A DNA stretch of 64,000 nucleotides from Methylobacterium phyllostachyos. Its GTDB lineage: Bacteria > Pseudomonadota > Alphaproteobacteria > Rhizobiales > Beijerinckiaceae. Of this stretch, positions 40,973-50,437 are shown one piece after another. The notes beneath the pieces are model-generated. The model made no database searches and was not told the origin of the DNA. It saw only the letters and a program-made list of their open reading frames with translations. The stretch is taken from contig NZ_FNHS01000023.1 in NCBI RefSeq assembly GCF_900103445.1, positions 1 through 64,000 on the forward strand, read 5' to 3'. The first letter of the stretch is position 1. Every line of letters begins with the position of its first letter. The translations under genes and the position numbers were made by a program.

Positions 40973-42670
40973 TCATCCAGTCGGGCCGACCGGCGGCACC
41001 GGATCGAGGAGACCCGCGAAGCGCGGGTCGTCGAACGCGCGCGTCTTGGCGAGCTTGAGCGGGTCGGTGGTGTAGCGCGGCATGTTGAGGAAGACGATCG
41101 CGTTGTTCCGGGTCAGGGCCGCGATCCCGGTGGCGGGAACCAGTGGCGCCGCGACGGCGCTGCGGCTCGTCGTGATCTGTCCGGTCTTCGGATCGCGCGT
41201 CTCGGTCTCGTCCACGCCGGTGTAGGTTCCGAGCGCGTCAGACAGGCGCCGGCATCCCTCGACGTCGTCGCGCGAGACGTTGAAGTACTGGATCACCTCG
41301 GCGGTGTTCTTGAGGATGGCCGCGCCGTCCTGGCCGTAGGTCCGGGTGAGCTGCGCCTCGCTCTGCCAGAACGTCCACAGCGACACGCCGTAGCCGGGCA
41401 GCTCGCCCGCGCCGGACAGGATGCTGTCGAAAGCGCCGAGCACGAAGGCTTCGTCGACGATCACGAGCAGGCGTTCGGCCACGCGCTCGGCGCGGACCGC
41501 GCCGAACAGGTCGGCGAGCAGCCAGCGGACGTAGGGCGCGATGATCGTGCGGCGGTCGTCAGCAGGCAGCACGATGAACAGGTCGGTCTCCCCGGCACAC
41601 AGATCCGCGAGATCGAAGGTGTGGTTTTGCGCTACAGCCTGCATCACCGGATCGAGCGCCCAGGAGAAAGCTTGCGCTGCCGTCGAGAGGATATTGGAGC
41701 GGTTGCGCTCGTCGCCAGTGAGGATCGCGCGCACGTCGGCGGCGACTGCATCCTGCTCGCGCTCCAGCGCCTGCATCAAGCGCTCGGGATCACGGACCAA
41801 AGCGGCGGCGGCGATGGTATCGTGGTGGCCGTCGCGGATCGCCATGCGCAGGGCAGCCACGATCACCACCGAAGCGCGGTCGCGGAAGTACGCACCGCCC
41901 TCACTCGTGTGGTCGGCGGGCGGCATCAGGGCTTGGGCCATGGACTGGAGGTAGAGGATGTCGCTGGTTCCCCGATGCAGCAGCGGGTTCCAGCGATCAC
42001 CGCCCCCGGCCATGCCAAGAGGATCGAGGCAGCGTACCCTCCGCCCGAGAGCGGTGCGCCGCCGCGCCGCCGCACGGTAGGCGTCACCTTTGGGATCGAC
42101 GACGACCGCCGGACCGCTCCAGGCGGTGGGGTCGGGAATAGCGAGGTTAGGCAGGACCAAGCCCGAAGTCTTACCCCGCCGAGGCGGGGCGATCGTGATC
42201 AGGTTGCCCTCGACCTCAACCCGCACCGGCTGGCGGGTGGTGGGATCAAGGCCGAGTTCCAGGCCAGTGCGCATCCGGGTGAGCGCGCGTGGTTTGGCCC
42301 AATCGGCATCGCCGAAGCGTTTGGAGGCGTGGCGCAGGGGTTCGAGGCTTCGGCTGAACGCGATGACAGTGGTCAAAAGGACCGTCGCGACCACGATCGC
42401 GAAGCCTTCCGACGTTCCCCCATCAACGAAGGACGAGGACTGGCCCAGCAGTAGCTTGAGGGGCATGACCACGACTTGCACCAGCGCGTGGGAGGTCTTC
42501 TCGATTGCGGTTCTGCCGTTCGGCTGGAACCACGTGATCGCCGTGTCTTGGACGGCCGGCCACGTACTGGGATCGAAGCCGTGACGAGCGAGGAAGGCGG
42601 CCGGAAAGCCAAGGACGAGCCCGGCGATACAGGTCAATACGGCGGCGGAGAAGCGGAGCCCAGACATCAC
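40973..42670 (-). CDS. Type IV coupling protein (VirD4/TraD/TrwB family)
   Basis: 565 residues. Two N-terminal membrane helices (8-28 and 88-106), then the ATPase: Walker A APPRRGKTSG (161-170), VVVDPKGDAYR, and a Walker B in LLVIVDEAFVLG. It links the relaxosome to the secretion channel and pumps DNA. It converges on the stb-like operon and is the last conjugation gene visible; no VirB/Trw mating-pair genes follow in this window. Confidence 0.88.
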   Translation of the reverse strand: MMSGLRFSAAVLTCIAGLVLGFPAAFLARHGFDPSTWPAVQDTAITWFQPNGRTAIEKTSHALVQVVVMPLKLLLGQSSSFVDGGTSEGFAIVVATVLLTTVIAFSRSLEPLRHASKRFGDADWAKPRALTRMRTGLELGLDPTTRQPVRVEVEGNLITIAPPRRGKTSGLVLPNLAIPDPTAWSGPAVVVDPKGDAYRAAARRRTALGRRVRCLDPLGMAGGGDRWNPLLHRGTSDILYLQSMAQALMPPADHTSEGGAYFRDRASVVIVAALRMAIRDGHHDTIAAAALVRDPERLMQALEREQDAVAADVRAILTGDERNRSNILSTAAQAFSWALDPVMQAVAQNHTFDLADLCAGETDLFIVLPADDRRTIIAPYVRWLLADLFGAVRAERVAERLLVIVDEAFVLGAFDSILSGAGELPGYGVSLWTFWQSEAQLTRTYGQDGAAILKNTAEVIQYFNVSRDDVEGCRRLSDALGTYTGVDETETRDPKTGQITTSRSAVAAPLVPATGIAALTRNNAIVFLNMPRYTTDPLKLAKTRAFDDPRFAGLLDPVPPVGPTG

Positions 42671-42777
42671 AAGTCAGCGCTTAGTAGATGATTTAGTCAC
42701 GATACTCTTACCCGGTATAATTTTATAATATTGAAGTTTATATAAATAAACTGAGCAACATAATGCATAAAAATTTT

Positions 42778-43137
42778 TCATGCTCTGAGTCCGATAGATA
42801 GTACAGCGGACATCATAGCTTCAATTCTATCTTTATTGGCCAGAAATATTTTAGCTTCTCGCTTATTGATTGCATCTTCTACTATTTTGCCCTGGAGAGG
42901 CCTCAGGATAAGTATTTCATTAGGCATATTTTTATTTTTGATGAGATGAGCAAGCACGTCTTGGTCATTGAGATAATAGTTACTTACAAAATAAGCACGA
43001 CACGCTGCAAGGGATCTGTCATTCGATGCATGAATTGATTTATACATAAATAATCTAATGTTCTGATTTGCCAGAAATTCGTACGCAATCTGCAGGTTCT
43101 GACCGGGTACATCAAGATGGGCAATCATCGCATTCAC
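42778..43137 (-). CDS. AT-rich hypothetical protein
   Basis: 119 residues. N-terminal helix, FLANQNIRLFMYKSIHASND, Tyr/Asn-rich middle (FVSNYYLNDQDVLAHLI), helical end. Base composition of this gene and its flanks (42671-43260) is far more AT-rich than the rest of the window. No family recognised, though restriction/phage-type proteins from low-GC bacteria can look like this. Cargo of the mobile element is the likely origin. Confidence 0.5.
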   Translation of the reverse strand: MNAMIAHLDVPGQNLQIAYEFLANQNIRLFMYKSIHASNDRSLAACRAYFVSNYYLNDQDVLAHLIKNKNMPNEILILRPLQGKIVEDAINKREAKIFLANKDRIEAMMSAVLSIGLRA

Positions 43138-43254
43138 TGATTTCTAGCAGGGAATTAGGCGTTTAGCCTACAGAGTGAAACAAAATGCAAAATATATTTG
43201 CAAATAATGCGTTAAAAATACTGGAAAATGCTGATATAATAATCTGTTGCAAAT

Positions 43255-43836
43255 TCAGTTTTTGACTATGGTACTATTTGCGCGAGCACGTGGGAAGTAG
43301 CCGTAGAATGTATCTCGGTTAACCCCAAGCCGCTTGGCGATGTCAGCAACGCTGATCGTGCCTGCCGCCAGAAGCGCTCGACCAACGGCGATGTCATCCT
43401 CGTTCAGCTTCTTCGGCCGGCCGCCTTTGCGTCCACGGGCGAGGGCAGCCTTCAATCCCTCCATCGTCCGCTCGCGATTGAGGTCAAGGAAGTACTCGGC
43501 CATCGCGCCGTGCATCTGCAGGGCGAAGCGCCCGTGAGCGGTGGCGCTGTCGAACTGCTCGGTTAAGCTCCGGAAGTGCACGTCCTTCACGCGCAGTCCG
43601 TCAATGGTGCGCATCATCTCGACCAGCGAGCGACCGAGCCGGTCCAGTTTCCAGACCACGAGGACATCCTCAGGGCGCAGGTAAGCCAGCGCAGCCTCGA
43701 ACTCTGGACGCTTTGTGCCGGCCTTGCCTGACTTCTTCTCCTCGAACAGGCGCTCACAGCCGGCGCGAGTCAGGGCGTCGCGCTGAAGGTCGAGGTTCTG
43801 GTCCAAGGTTGAGACGCGGGCGTATCCGATAAGCAT
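43255..43836 (-). CDS. Serine resolvase (Tn3/Hin type)
   Basis: 193 residues. YARVSTLDQ with catalytic Ser9; EDVLVVWKLDRLGRSLVEMM; helix E HGAMAEYFLDLNRERTMEGL; GRKGGRPKKL hinge; C-terminal HTH (ISVADIAKRLGVNRDTFYGY). Intact. About 290 bases upstream lie between it and the IS3 element; they hold AT-rich inverted segments that might be its site. It bounds the AT-rich gene and the mobilization module. Confidence 0.9.
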   Translation of the reverse strand: MLIGYARVSTLDQNLDLQRDALTRAGCERLFEEKKSGKAGTKRPEFEAALAYLRPEDVLVVWKLDRLGRSLVEMMRTIDGLRVKDVHFRSLTEQFDSATAHGRFALQMHGAMAEYFLDLNRERTMEGLKAALARGRKGGRPKKLNEDDIAVGRALLAAGTISVADIAKRLGVNRDTFYGYFPRARANSTIVKN

Positions 43837-44190
43837 GTCGGGATTATGCCAAAACGGCGTTTATCCGGCAATAGAAAAGCCGACACGTTTTTCCGACAGA
43901 AACGGACCTGTTTTGAGGGATTCGCGACTGGCTCCGGCCGGACGTCGGGAAAACGGTCGATTACACGACATCGAAGTGTTAGGACTTTTGTCTTTTAAGT
44001 CTGGGTGGCAGTTGGAACCGGTCGCTTCCCAAAGTACCTTAGTCGTGACACTCACCTTCCATGAGCCGTTTGCACAATCTGATTGGGACCGTCGCCCGCC
44101 GACGTTCTTCGCCGGTCATCGACTTGACCTGACCGGCTGGCTTTGGACCGGGCTGATTGAGAGGATCAGCCAGGACCGAAGGAGTCGGAC

Positions 44191-44472
44191 ATGCGGCGAG
44201 GTCAGAAGACAAACGCGGAGCAGGTCGTGCTGAAGCTGCGCCAGATTGAGGTGCAGACGGCACAAGGCAAGAGCTTGGCGCTGGCCTGCAAGGAGGCGGA
44301 GATCTCCGAGCAGAGCTATTACCGCTGGCGCAAGGAGTACGGTGGGCTCCAAGTCGACCAGGCCAGGAAGATGAAGGACCTGGAGCGCGAGAACGCGCGG
44401 CTGCGCCGGCTCGTGGCGGACCTGTCCTTGGAAAAGCAGGTGCTGGCGGACGTCGCCTCGGGAAACTTATAG
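44191..44472 (+). CDS. IS3-family OrfA, second element
   Basis: 93 residues: KTNAEQVVLKLRQIEVQ, HTH ACKEAEISEQSYYRWRKEYG and leucine zipper KDLERENARLRRLVADL. It ends just after the classical -1 heptamer G-GGA-AAC at 44460-44466, from which OrfAB is made. Confidence 0.88.
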   Translation: MRRGQKTNAEQVVLKLRQIEVQTAQGKSLALACKEAEISEQSYYRWRKEYGGLQVDQARKMKDLERENARLRRLVADLSLEKQVLADVASGNL

Positions 44473-45332
44473 CCCCCGAGCGACGCCGGCAGGCGGTCGA
44501 CGGCATCCGGGAGAAGTACGGCCTCTCGGAACGTCACGCCTGCCGGATCGTCGGCCAGCATCGAGGCACGCAGCGCTACGTGCCGACCGTGCCGGCCGAC
44601 GAGGATGGGCTGACCCGAGCCATCGTTGCCCTGGCCTCCGAGTACGGGCGCTATGGCTATCGCCGCGTCACCGCGCTGCTGCAGGCGGCCGGCTGGCGGG
44701 TGGGCAAGGACCGGGTCCAGCGCATCTGGCGTCGCGAGGGGCTGAAGGTCCCCAGCCGACATAAACCCCGCAGACGCCTATGGCTGAACGACGGCTCATG
44801 TGTGCGGCTGCGCCCGCTCCACCGCAATCACGTCTGGAGCTTCGACTTCGTACAGGCGCAGACGCACGACGGGCGGAGTCTGCGCATCCTGACGCTGATC
44901 GATGAGCACAGCCGGGCCTGTTTGGCGTTGAAGGTGGCGCGCCGCATCAACAGCGTCGGCGTGATCGAGGCGTTGGCGGAAGCGATGTGCCTGCACGGCA
45001 TCCCGGAGCACATCCGCTGCGATAACGGCCCTGAGATGATCTCGAAGGCACTGCGCAAATGGGTCGCCAAAGCTGGCTCGCAGATCCAGTACATCGCGCC
45101 AGGATCCCCGTGGGAGAACGGTTATTGCGAGAGCTTCAACGGCAAGCTTCGTGACGAGTGTCTACGCCAGGAGATCTTCTACTCGCTGAAGGAGGCGCAG
45201 ATCGTGATCGGTCTATGGCAAACTACCTACAACCGCGTCCGGCCGCATTCGTCCCTGGGCTATCGGCCACCCGCGCCCGTCAGCTACCCGGATCTGGCCT
45301 TCCGGCTACCCATGGCAGCGGCCATGCAGTAG
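44460..45332 (+). CDS. IS3-family OrfB transposase, second element
   Basis: The frame runs from the slippery site (GKLIAPERRRQAVDGIREKY ...) to 45332, with a Met at 44580 inside. DDE core: WSFDFVQAQTH, IRCDNGPEMIS and YCESFNGKLRDECL, with the usual IS3 end YNRVRPHSSLGYRPP. Catalytic residues are intact, so it is probably functional. Confidence 0.87.
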   Translation, partial: GKLIAPERRRQAVDGIREKYGLSERHACRIVGQHRGTQRYVPTVPADEDGLTRAIVALASEYGRYGYRRVTALLQAAGWRVGKDRVQRIWRREGLKVPSRHKPRRRLWLNDGSCVRLRPLHRNHVWSFDFVQAQTHDGRSLRILTLIDEHSRACLALKVARRINSVGVIEALAEAMCLHGIPEHIRCDNGPEMISKALRKWVAKAGSQIQYIAPGSPWENGYCESFNGKLRDECLRQEIFYSLKEAQIVIGLWQTTYNRVRPHSSLGYRPPAPVSYPDLAFRLPMAAAMQ

Positions 45333-45482
45333 CCTCCCAATCAGCTCGGTCCAAAATATCGGTCAGGTCACTCCCGCCTCCAAGCGATCGCGTAGGATTT
45401 TGGATCTTTCGAGAGCACGCCGTCGCTAACGCTGCGTTAACCACATTGGTTGTGCAGTGCGAGATGTCCAGAGGGACTAGCC

Positions 45483-45779
45483 ATGCGCCACATCCACGTC
45501 GTGCCCGGTCTGCGCCTGCGGTTTGCCGGCCGCGACGAGACCTTCGACGAAGGTGTCGAAATCGGTCTCCTCGCGGCTCAACTCGCATCGGGCATAGTCG
45601 AGTTCACGATGATGTTGGCCGCCGGTACGCTGGACCAGGCGCGCATGCTGGCGACAAATATGGGCTACCGCCTCCACGTCGCGTCGATGAACGAAGGCGC
45701 AGTCGAGGTCATGTTCCTCACCGGAAGCCGCCGGCCCAAACTGCAACTTGTGTGTAATAACCTCCTCGCGCGCTCATAA
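45483..45779 (+). CDS. Hypothetical small protein
   Basis: 98 residues from the Met at 45483 with AGAGGGA upstream. Alpha/beta pattern: RHIHVVPGLRLRFAGRDETF, then TLDQARMLATNMGYRLHVAS and VEVMFLTGS. No motif known. Located just right of the IS3 element and upstream of a PAS-LuxR regulator. Confidence 0.5.
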   Translation: MRHIHVVPGLRLRFAGRDETFDEGVEIGLLAAQLASGIVEFTMMLAAGTLDQARMLATNMGYRLHVASMNEGAVEVMFLTGSRRPKLQLVCNNLLARS

Positions 45780-45911
45780 GCGTAGTTCCTCGGCCTACGA
45801 TCTGCTCAGCCGGTTTATTCGCGGCGATCGGCCAGATCAAGGACACGCAAACGCGGCAGTCTGAGCTTTTCCTCACATTCGAGCGTTGGCGCTTCGGATG
45901 GAGATACGCCG

Positions 45912-47396
45912 ATGGCCGATGCGGCTCATCACACGCAGATGCAGCAGATCGTGGCCGGCCTGTCCGAGGGCGTGATCCTGATCGAGCCGGATCAGACTAT
46001 CGCCTACGCGAACGATGCCGCCGTGATGATGCATGGGGTTGCAGATGCCGGCGACCTCGGCGCCACCGTGTCCGAGTACCGCGCGAACTTCACGCTGCAC
46101 TACCGCAATCATCGGGAGATCGGCCCGCTGCAGCATCCCCTCGACCGCGTGCTAGCCGGCGAGGTGTTCCGCGATATCGTCGTCGAGTTGACCCCAACTC
46201 GCGATCCGAGACACAGGTGGATGCACCGCATCCGCAGCTTGGTGACGACCGATGCGGATGGCACGCCCAACGGCCTCGCCCTGGTGATGCAGGACGTGAG
46301 CGAGCGCTATCAGGCCGAGGCCCGGTTCGAGCGGATGTTCAACGCCAACCCGGCCCCGGCGATCATCTGCCGGATCGCCGATCTGCGCTTCGTGCGGGTC
46401 AACCACGGTTTCCTCGACCTCACCGGGTACCATCGCGACGACGTGCTCGGCCGATCGTTCTGCGAGATCGACCTGCTGCGCGAGGCCGAGCGGCGGGAGA
46501 TGGCGATCCATCGCCTGCACGAGGGCCGCACTATCCCACAGATGGAGGCTCAGCTCGCCACGCCGTGTGGCCGCGGCCGCTACGTGATCGTGGCCGGGCA
46601 CGCCATCGAGATGCCAGGCCCGGGCGGCATCGAACCGTGCATGCTGTTCACCTTCGCCGACCTGGAGGATCGCCGCAAAGCCGAGATGGCCCTGCGCCAC
46701 AGCGAGGAGCGCTTCGCCAAGGCGTTCGACCTCTCGCCGGTGCCGAGCGCGTTGATGGACGCGGACGGGTTGAGGATTACCAGCGTCAACCAAGCTTTCG
46801 TCACCATCTTCGGGCACGCCCCCGAGACCGCGGGCGGCCAGTCGCTCGCCGACCTTCCGCTCTGGGTCGACCGCGCCGAGCAACGCAAGTTCGCCCGCGA
46901 CTTGAGGCGGCTTGGCAGCGTCCGAGACTTCGAGGCCGTGCTCCAGGATGCAGCGGGGGCCGAGATCGACTGCCTTGTCTCGGCCGAGCGGGTGAGCATC
47001 AACGACGAGGCGTGCGTGCTGTGCGTCCTACAAGACATTACCGCTCGCAAGCGCTCGGAGCGCGAGCTGATCAGCGCCATCGAGGCGGTGATGGCCGACG
47101 CGTCGTGGTTCAGCCACGGGGTGATCGACAAGCTGGCGACCCTGCGCCGCCCGCCTCGCTCCGGCCGGCCGTCGCTCGGGGTCGAGAACCTGACGATCCG
47201 CGAGCAGGACATGCTCACGCGGATCTGCCAGGGCGCGACAGACCGGGAGATCGGCGCCGAGCTGAAGTTGTCACCCAACACGGTGCGCAATCACGTCTCC
47301 GGGCTGTACCGCAAACTCGGGGTCAACCGCCGCAGCGCGGTAGTGGTTTGGGCGCAGGAGCGCGGCATCGGGCCGAACACGCGGCACCGGGGCTGA
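45912..47396 (+). CDS. PAS-domain LuxR-type transcriptional regulator
   Basis: 494 residues. PAS-like repeats: 10-140 (GLSEGVILIEPDQTIAYAND), 145-255 (NANPAPAIICRIADLRFVRV) and 265-375 (FDLSPVPSALMDADGLRITS), ending in PAC-type strands LCVLQDITARKRSEREL. The C-terminal LuxR HTH (IREQDMLTRICQGATDREIG ... SPNTVRNHVSGLYRKLGV) binds DNA. The signal is unknown. Upstream of the stress cluster and co-oriented with it, so it may control it. Confidence 0.85.
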   Translation: MADAAHHTQMQQIVAGLSEGVILIEPDQTIAYANDAAVMMHGVADAGDLGATVSEYRANFTLHYRNHREIGPLQHPLDRVLAGEVFRDIVVELTPTRDPRHRWMHRIRSLVTTDADGTPNGLALVMQDVSERYQAEARFERMFNANPAPAIICRIADLRFVRVNHGFLDLTGYHRDDVLGRSFCEIDLLREAERREMAIHRLHEGRTIPQMEAQLATPCGRGRYVIVAGHAIEMPGPGGIEPCMLFTFADLEDRRKAEMALRHSEERFAKAFDLSPVPSALMDADGLRITSVNQAFVTIFGHAPETAGGQSLADLPLWVDRAEQRKFARDLRRLGSVRDFEAVLQDAAGAEIDCLVSAERVSINDEACVLCVLQDITARKRSERELISAIEAVMADASWFSHGVIDKLATLRRPPRSGRPSLGVENLTIREQDMLTRICQGATDREIGAELKLSPNTVRNHVSGLYRKLGVNRRSAVVVWAQERGIGPNTRHRG

Positions 47397-47558
47397 GAAC
47401 GACGAAAACCGTGACAGAACTACCAAATCGGTTTGGTACAAATGTACTTTATGTAAATCGTCGGAACTTCCAATAAAACGCCTGATTAAACGGTGGTAGC
47501 TCTGCTCACGCGAGCATCTCGAAAGATCATCCCAGCGGGTTGATACGAGGAGATCCGT

Positions 47559-47741
47559 GTGGCCGAGCGTCGAAAGGTGCTCTCGTCCGACCATGCCCGG
47601 GCGCTGATCAAGGAAGCCATCGGCATCATCGAGGGCGACCGTACGATCCAGGTGGAAGCCGCCGCCGAGATCGTCGCGATCGAAGCTGCATACGCGTCGT
47701 CGAACCCCGAGCCGAGGCCAAAGCGCTTGACCCGCTCGTGA
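47559..47741 (+). CDS. Hypothetical small protein
   Basis: 60 residues from GTG: AERRKVLSSDHARALIKEAI then EGDRTIQVEAAAEIVAIEAA. Helical and acidic-basic mixed. Reasonable Shine-Dalgarno (GAGGAG). Function unknown. It precedes the stress cluster by about 150 bases, which contain a short hydrophobic frame (LLVTVVGAVVGLQLD) that may be a decayed membrane gene. Confidence 0.45.
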   Translation: MAERRKVLSSDHARALIKEAIGIIEGDRTIQVEAAAEIVAIEAAYASSNPEPRPKRLTRS

Positions 47742-47961
47742 TGCTGGAGCGCGAGCAAGACACACAGGCGGCAACCAGTTCGGTCAGCCCGGCGTCGGGG
47801 GGCTGAACCTCTGCAGACCTGCTCGTCACCGTCGTCGGCGCGGTGGTCGGGCTGCAGCTCGACAACACCTTGATCGGCCGCCGGGTGCTGTGAGCCCCAA
47901 CAAACCCGCTTTCGCCGACTTCGGCCGAAGCTCGAACCACACAGATCTGAAAGTACCGAGC

Positions 47962-48918
47962 ATGGCGTTATCACCCGACACCACCCGCGCGGTCTACGAC
48001 CGCGACCTGCCAACTACCAGCCTGGCCTCCCCGGCGGAGGACCTGCGCACGATAGCGCTGCACTCCATCTCCTGGGGGGCGGTCTTCGCCGGCGCGGTGA
48101 TCGCCTTGGTCGCCCAAGTCATCCTCAACATGGTCGGCCTCGGCATCGGGCTCTCGACCGTCGACCCGGCCGGCAACGGCACCCCGACCGCTGGGTCGCT
48201 CTCGTCCGGCGCGGGGATCTGGTTCGTAATCTCCGGCATCCTCGCCTCCGCCGCCGGCGGCTGGCTCGCCGGGCGCCTCTCGGGCAAGCCGGCCAACACG
48301 ATCACCGCCTATCACGGGCTGATTGCTTGGGCGGTCTCGACGCTGGTCGTCGTGTACCTGCTGTCCTCGGCGGTCGGTGGCGTCGTCAGTGGCGCGTCGA
48401 GCGCGGTGTCGAGCACGCTGGGTAGCGCCAGCAACCTGATCGGCGGCTCAGTGAAGACCGCCGCACAGGCCGCGGCCCCGTCGCTGCCGGGCATGGACAA
48501 CCCGTTCTCGAACATCGAGAGCGCGGTCCGCAACGGCACCGGCAACGACCCGGACGCCCTGAAGAACGCCGCCGTCAGCGCGATGCGTGCGGCGGTGACG
48601 GGTGACGCCGCCCAGCAGAAGGACGCGCAAGAGAAGGCCGCCCAGGCGCTGGCCAAGGCGCAGAACATCCCGGTCGAGCAGGCTCGGACGCAAGTCGCCC
48701 AATACGTACAGCAGTTCAACGACGCGACATCCAAGGCCAAGGATCAGGCCAAGCAGGCAGCCGATACCGCGGCACGGGTCGGGTCGCAGGGCGCGCTCTA
48801 CGGCGCCCTGGCGCTGATCCTCGGCGCGCTCGCCGCCTTCTTCGCGGGGCGTGGCGCTGCCGTCGACCCGGTGGTGAGCCGCACCGGCGTCACCGCCACG
48901 ACCCAGCGCCGGGTCTGA
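47962..48918 (+). CDS. PhnA-like membrane protein
   Basis: 318 residues from the Met at 47962. TMs at about 38-66 (ISWGAVFAGAVIALVAQVIL), 88-110 and 127-150 then a soluble Ala/Gln-rich helical stretch, and a final TM (LYGALALILGALAAFFAGRG). This TM-rich, Ala/Ser-linker layout is that of so-called PhnA-like proteins. First gene of a tight cluster: 2 bases to the DUF2382 gene. Likely a stress-related inner-membrane protein. Confidence 0.65.
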   Translation: MALSPDTTRAVYDRDLPTTSLASPAEDLRTIALHSISWGAVFAGAVIALVAQVILNMVGLGIGLSTVDPAGNGTPTAGSLSSGAGIWFVISGILASAAGGWLAGRLSGKPANTITAYHGLIAWAVSTLVVVYLLSSAVGGVVSGASSAVSSTLGSASNLIGGSVKTAAQAAAPSLPGMDNPFSNIESAVRNGTGNDPDALKNAAVSAMRAAVTGDAAQQKDAQEKAAQALAKAQNIPVEQARTQVAQYVQQFNDATSKAKDQAKQAADTAARVGSQGALYGALALILGALAAFFAGRGAAVDPVVSRTGVTATTQRRV

Positions 48919-48920
48919 CC

Positions 48921-49421
48921 ATGAGCGATCCCGCCGCCAGCCAGCCGAAGCTCTCCCGGACGCAAGGTGTAGAGTCGGCGGAGGTCACTGTGGGCGAGGA
49001 GGCGGTCCTCCCGCTGATGGAGGAGACCGCTCGCATCGACAAGCAGGCGGTGGAGACCGGGCGAGTGCGGGTCTCGACCCGAACGGAGACCGTCGAACAG
49101 GTCCTACGCGAGAGCCTGCGCAGCCAAACGGTCGAGGTCACCCGGGTGCCGATCAACCGGACACTGTCCGAGGGCGAGGTGCCCCCGGTGGTCCATGAGG
49201 AGAACGGTGTGACCGTCATCCCCGTCCTCGAAGAGATCCTCGTCGTCGAGAAGCGCCTCGTCCTTAAGGAAGAAGTGCACGTCCGTCGAAGCTCAGCAGA
49301 TGAGGACGTCGAGGTCCCGGTGACGCTGCGCAAGCAGCGCGCCGTGGTCGAACGCGTGAGCCCGGACGGCCACGCCAGCGAACAGATCGATCCCCTTTCA
49401 GCCCAGGAGACAACACCATGA
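48921..49421 (+). CDS. DUF2382 domain protein
   Basis: 166 residues. YsnF/AvaK-type DUF2382 core: ETGRVRVSTRTETVEQVL and EKRLVLKEEVHVRRSSA, with many alternating Val and charged residues. Soluble and beta-rich, associated with salt, heat or drying stress. Its stop overlaps the start of the next gene (ATGA at 49418-49421). Confidence 0.75.
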   Translation: MSDPAASQPKLSRTQGVESAEVTVGEEAVLPLMEETARIDKQAVETGRVRVSTRTETVEQVLRESLRSQTVEVTRVPINRTLSEGEVPPVVHEENGVTVIPVLEEILVVEKRLVLKEEVHVRRSSADEDVEVPVTLRKQRAVVERVSPDGHASEQIDPLSAQETTP

Positions 49422-50326
49422 CACAGACGATCACCGCGCTGTTCGACCGCCCGGCAGAGGCACAGGCCGCGCAGGCCAAGCTTGTCGCCGCCGGCATCCC
49501 GCAATCGGCGATCAAGCTCGTGCAAGGTGCGCAGACGGCGCGCGCGAGCGGCTCATATGACTACCACAAGGACGAGGGCGGCTTCTGGGGCTCGCTGAAG
49601 GACTTCTTCATGCCCGAGGAGGATCGCTACGCCTACAGCGAGGGCCTGAGCCGCGGTGGCACGCTGCTGACCGCGAGCGTCGAGCCGGCGCAGACCGAGA
49701 CGGCCTACGATATCCTGGAGCAGCACGGCTCGGTCGACCTCGACCAGCGCGAGAGCACGTGGCGCAAGGAAGGCTGGAGCGGGTACTCGGCGACGGGCGG
49801 CACGACGACGGCCAGCTCGACCACGGGCACGACAGCAACCGGAACGGCGGCTACAGGCGCCGCGGCCCTGAAGGGTGCCGGCACGACCACGGGCGAGACC
49901 GACTACATCCCGATCGTTGAGGAGCGGCTCAACGTCGGCAAGCGCGTGGCCGAGAGCGGCCGGGTGCGAGTTCGCTCCTTCGTCGTCGAGAAGCCGGTCG
50001 AGGAGCAGGTCACCCTGCGCGACGAGACCGTGCACGTCGACCGGCGCGCGGTCGACCGGCCGGTGACGGCGGCCGACGAGGCCTTGTTCGCGAGCAAGAC
50101 CATCGAGGCGACCGAGATGCGTGAGCAGGCGGTGGTGTCGAAGGAGGCCCGCGTGGTCGAGGAGGTCGGTATCCGCAAGGACGCGGGTCAGCGCACCGAG
50201 ACCATCACCGACAAGGTGCGGCATACGGAGGTCGAGGTCGAGGACGAGCGCGGCAACGTCAGCCGCACCGGCACGGCCGGCACCGCGACGGCCGGGACTA
50301 CGCTGGGCACGCGCAAGCCGGTCTGA
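49418..50326 (+). CDS. YflT-like plus DUF2382 stress protein
   Basis: 302 residues. N-terminal 1-125: ITALFDRPAEAQAAQAKLVA, then YAYSEGLSRGGTLLTASV and ILEQHGSVDLDQRESTW, a domain also present in the 50874 protein. A Thr/Ala/Gly linker (130-160) leads to DUF2382 (VGKRVAESGRVRVRSFVVEK ... RVVEEVGIRKDAGQRTETIT). Two stress modules are thus fused. Translationally coupled to the preceding DUF2382 gene. Confidence 0.75.
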   Translation: MTQTITALFDRPAEAQAAQAKLVAAGIPQSAIKLVQGAQTARASGSYDYHKDEGGFWGSLKDFFMPEEDRYAYSEGLSRGGTLLTASVEPAQTETAYDILEQHGSVDLDQRESTWRKEGWSGYSATGGTTTASSTTGTTATGTAATGAAALKGAGTTTGETDYIPIVEERLNVGKRVAESGRVRVRSFVVEKPVEEQVTLRDETVHVDRRAVDRPVTAADEALFASKTIEATEMREQAVVSKEARVVEEVGIRKDAGQRTETITDKVRHTEVEVEDERGNVSRTGTAGTATAGTTLGTRKPV

Positions 50327-50437
50327 GCCACCTGGATGCGCGGCCCGGAGCCTCGATGCGCCGGGCTGCGCACACTGCCGAGATCCGAGTTCGGATCGGC
50401 CCGTCCCTCCACCGCAAACAGACAAACAGGCCTGGCC

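Larger units (their letters stand above)
44125..45370 (+). mobile_element. IS3-family insertion sequence, second element
   Basis: 1246 bp. Inverted repeats start TGACCTGACCG at 44125 and, reading left, from 45370; they remain alike for about 40 bases (TTTGGACCG, GCTGATTG, GAGG). ACT precedes the left end and overlaps the right end by one base, so a 3-bp target duplication is possible but not certain. Different IS3 subtype from the element at 20636. Confidence 0.85.

Noticed and set aside
44122..45372. ACT as the target duplication of the second IS3 element
   Set aside because: The right ACT overlaps the last base of the inverted repeat, so the duplication is not proven.
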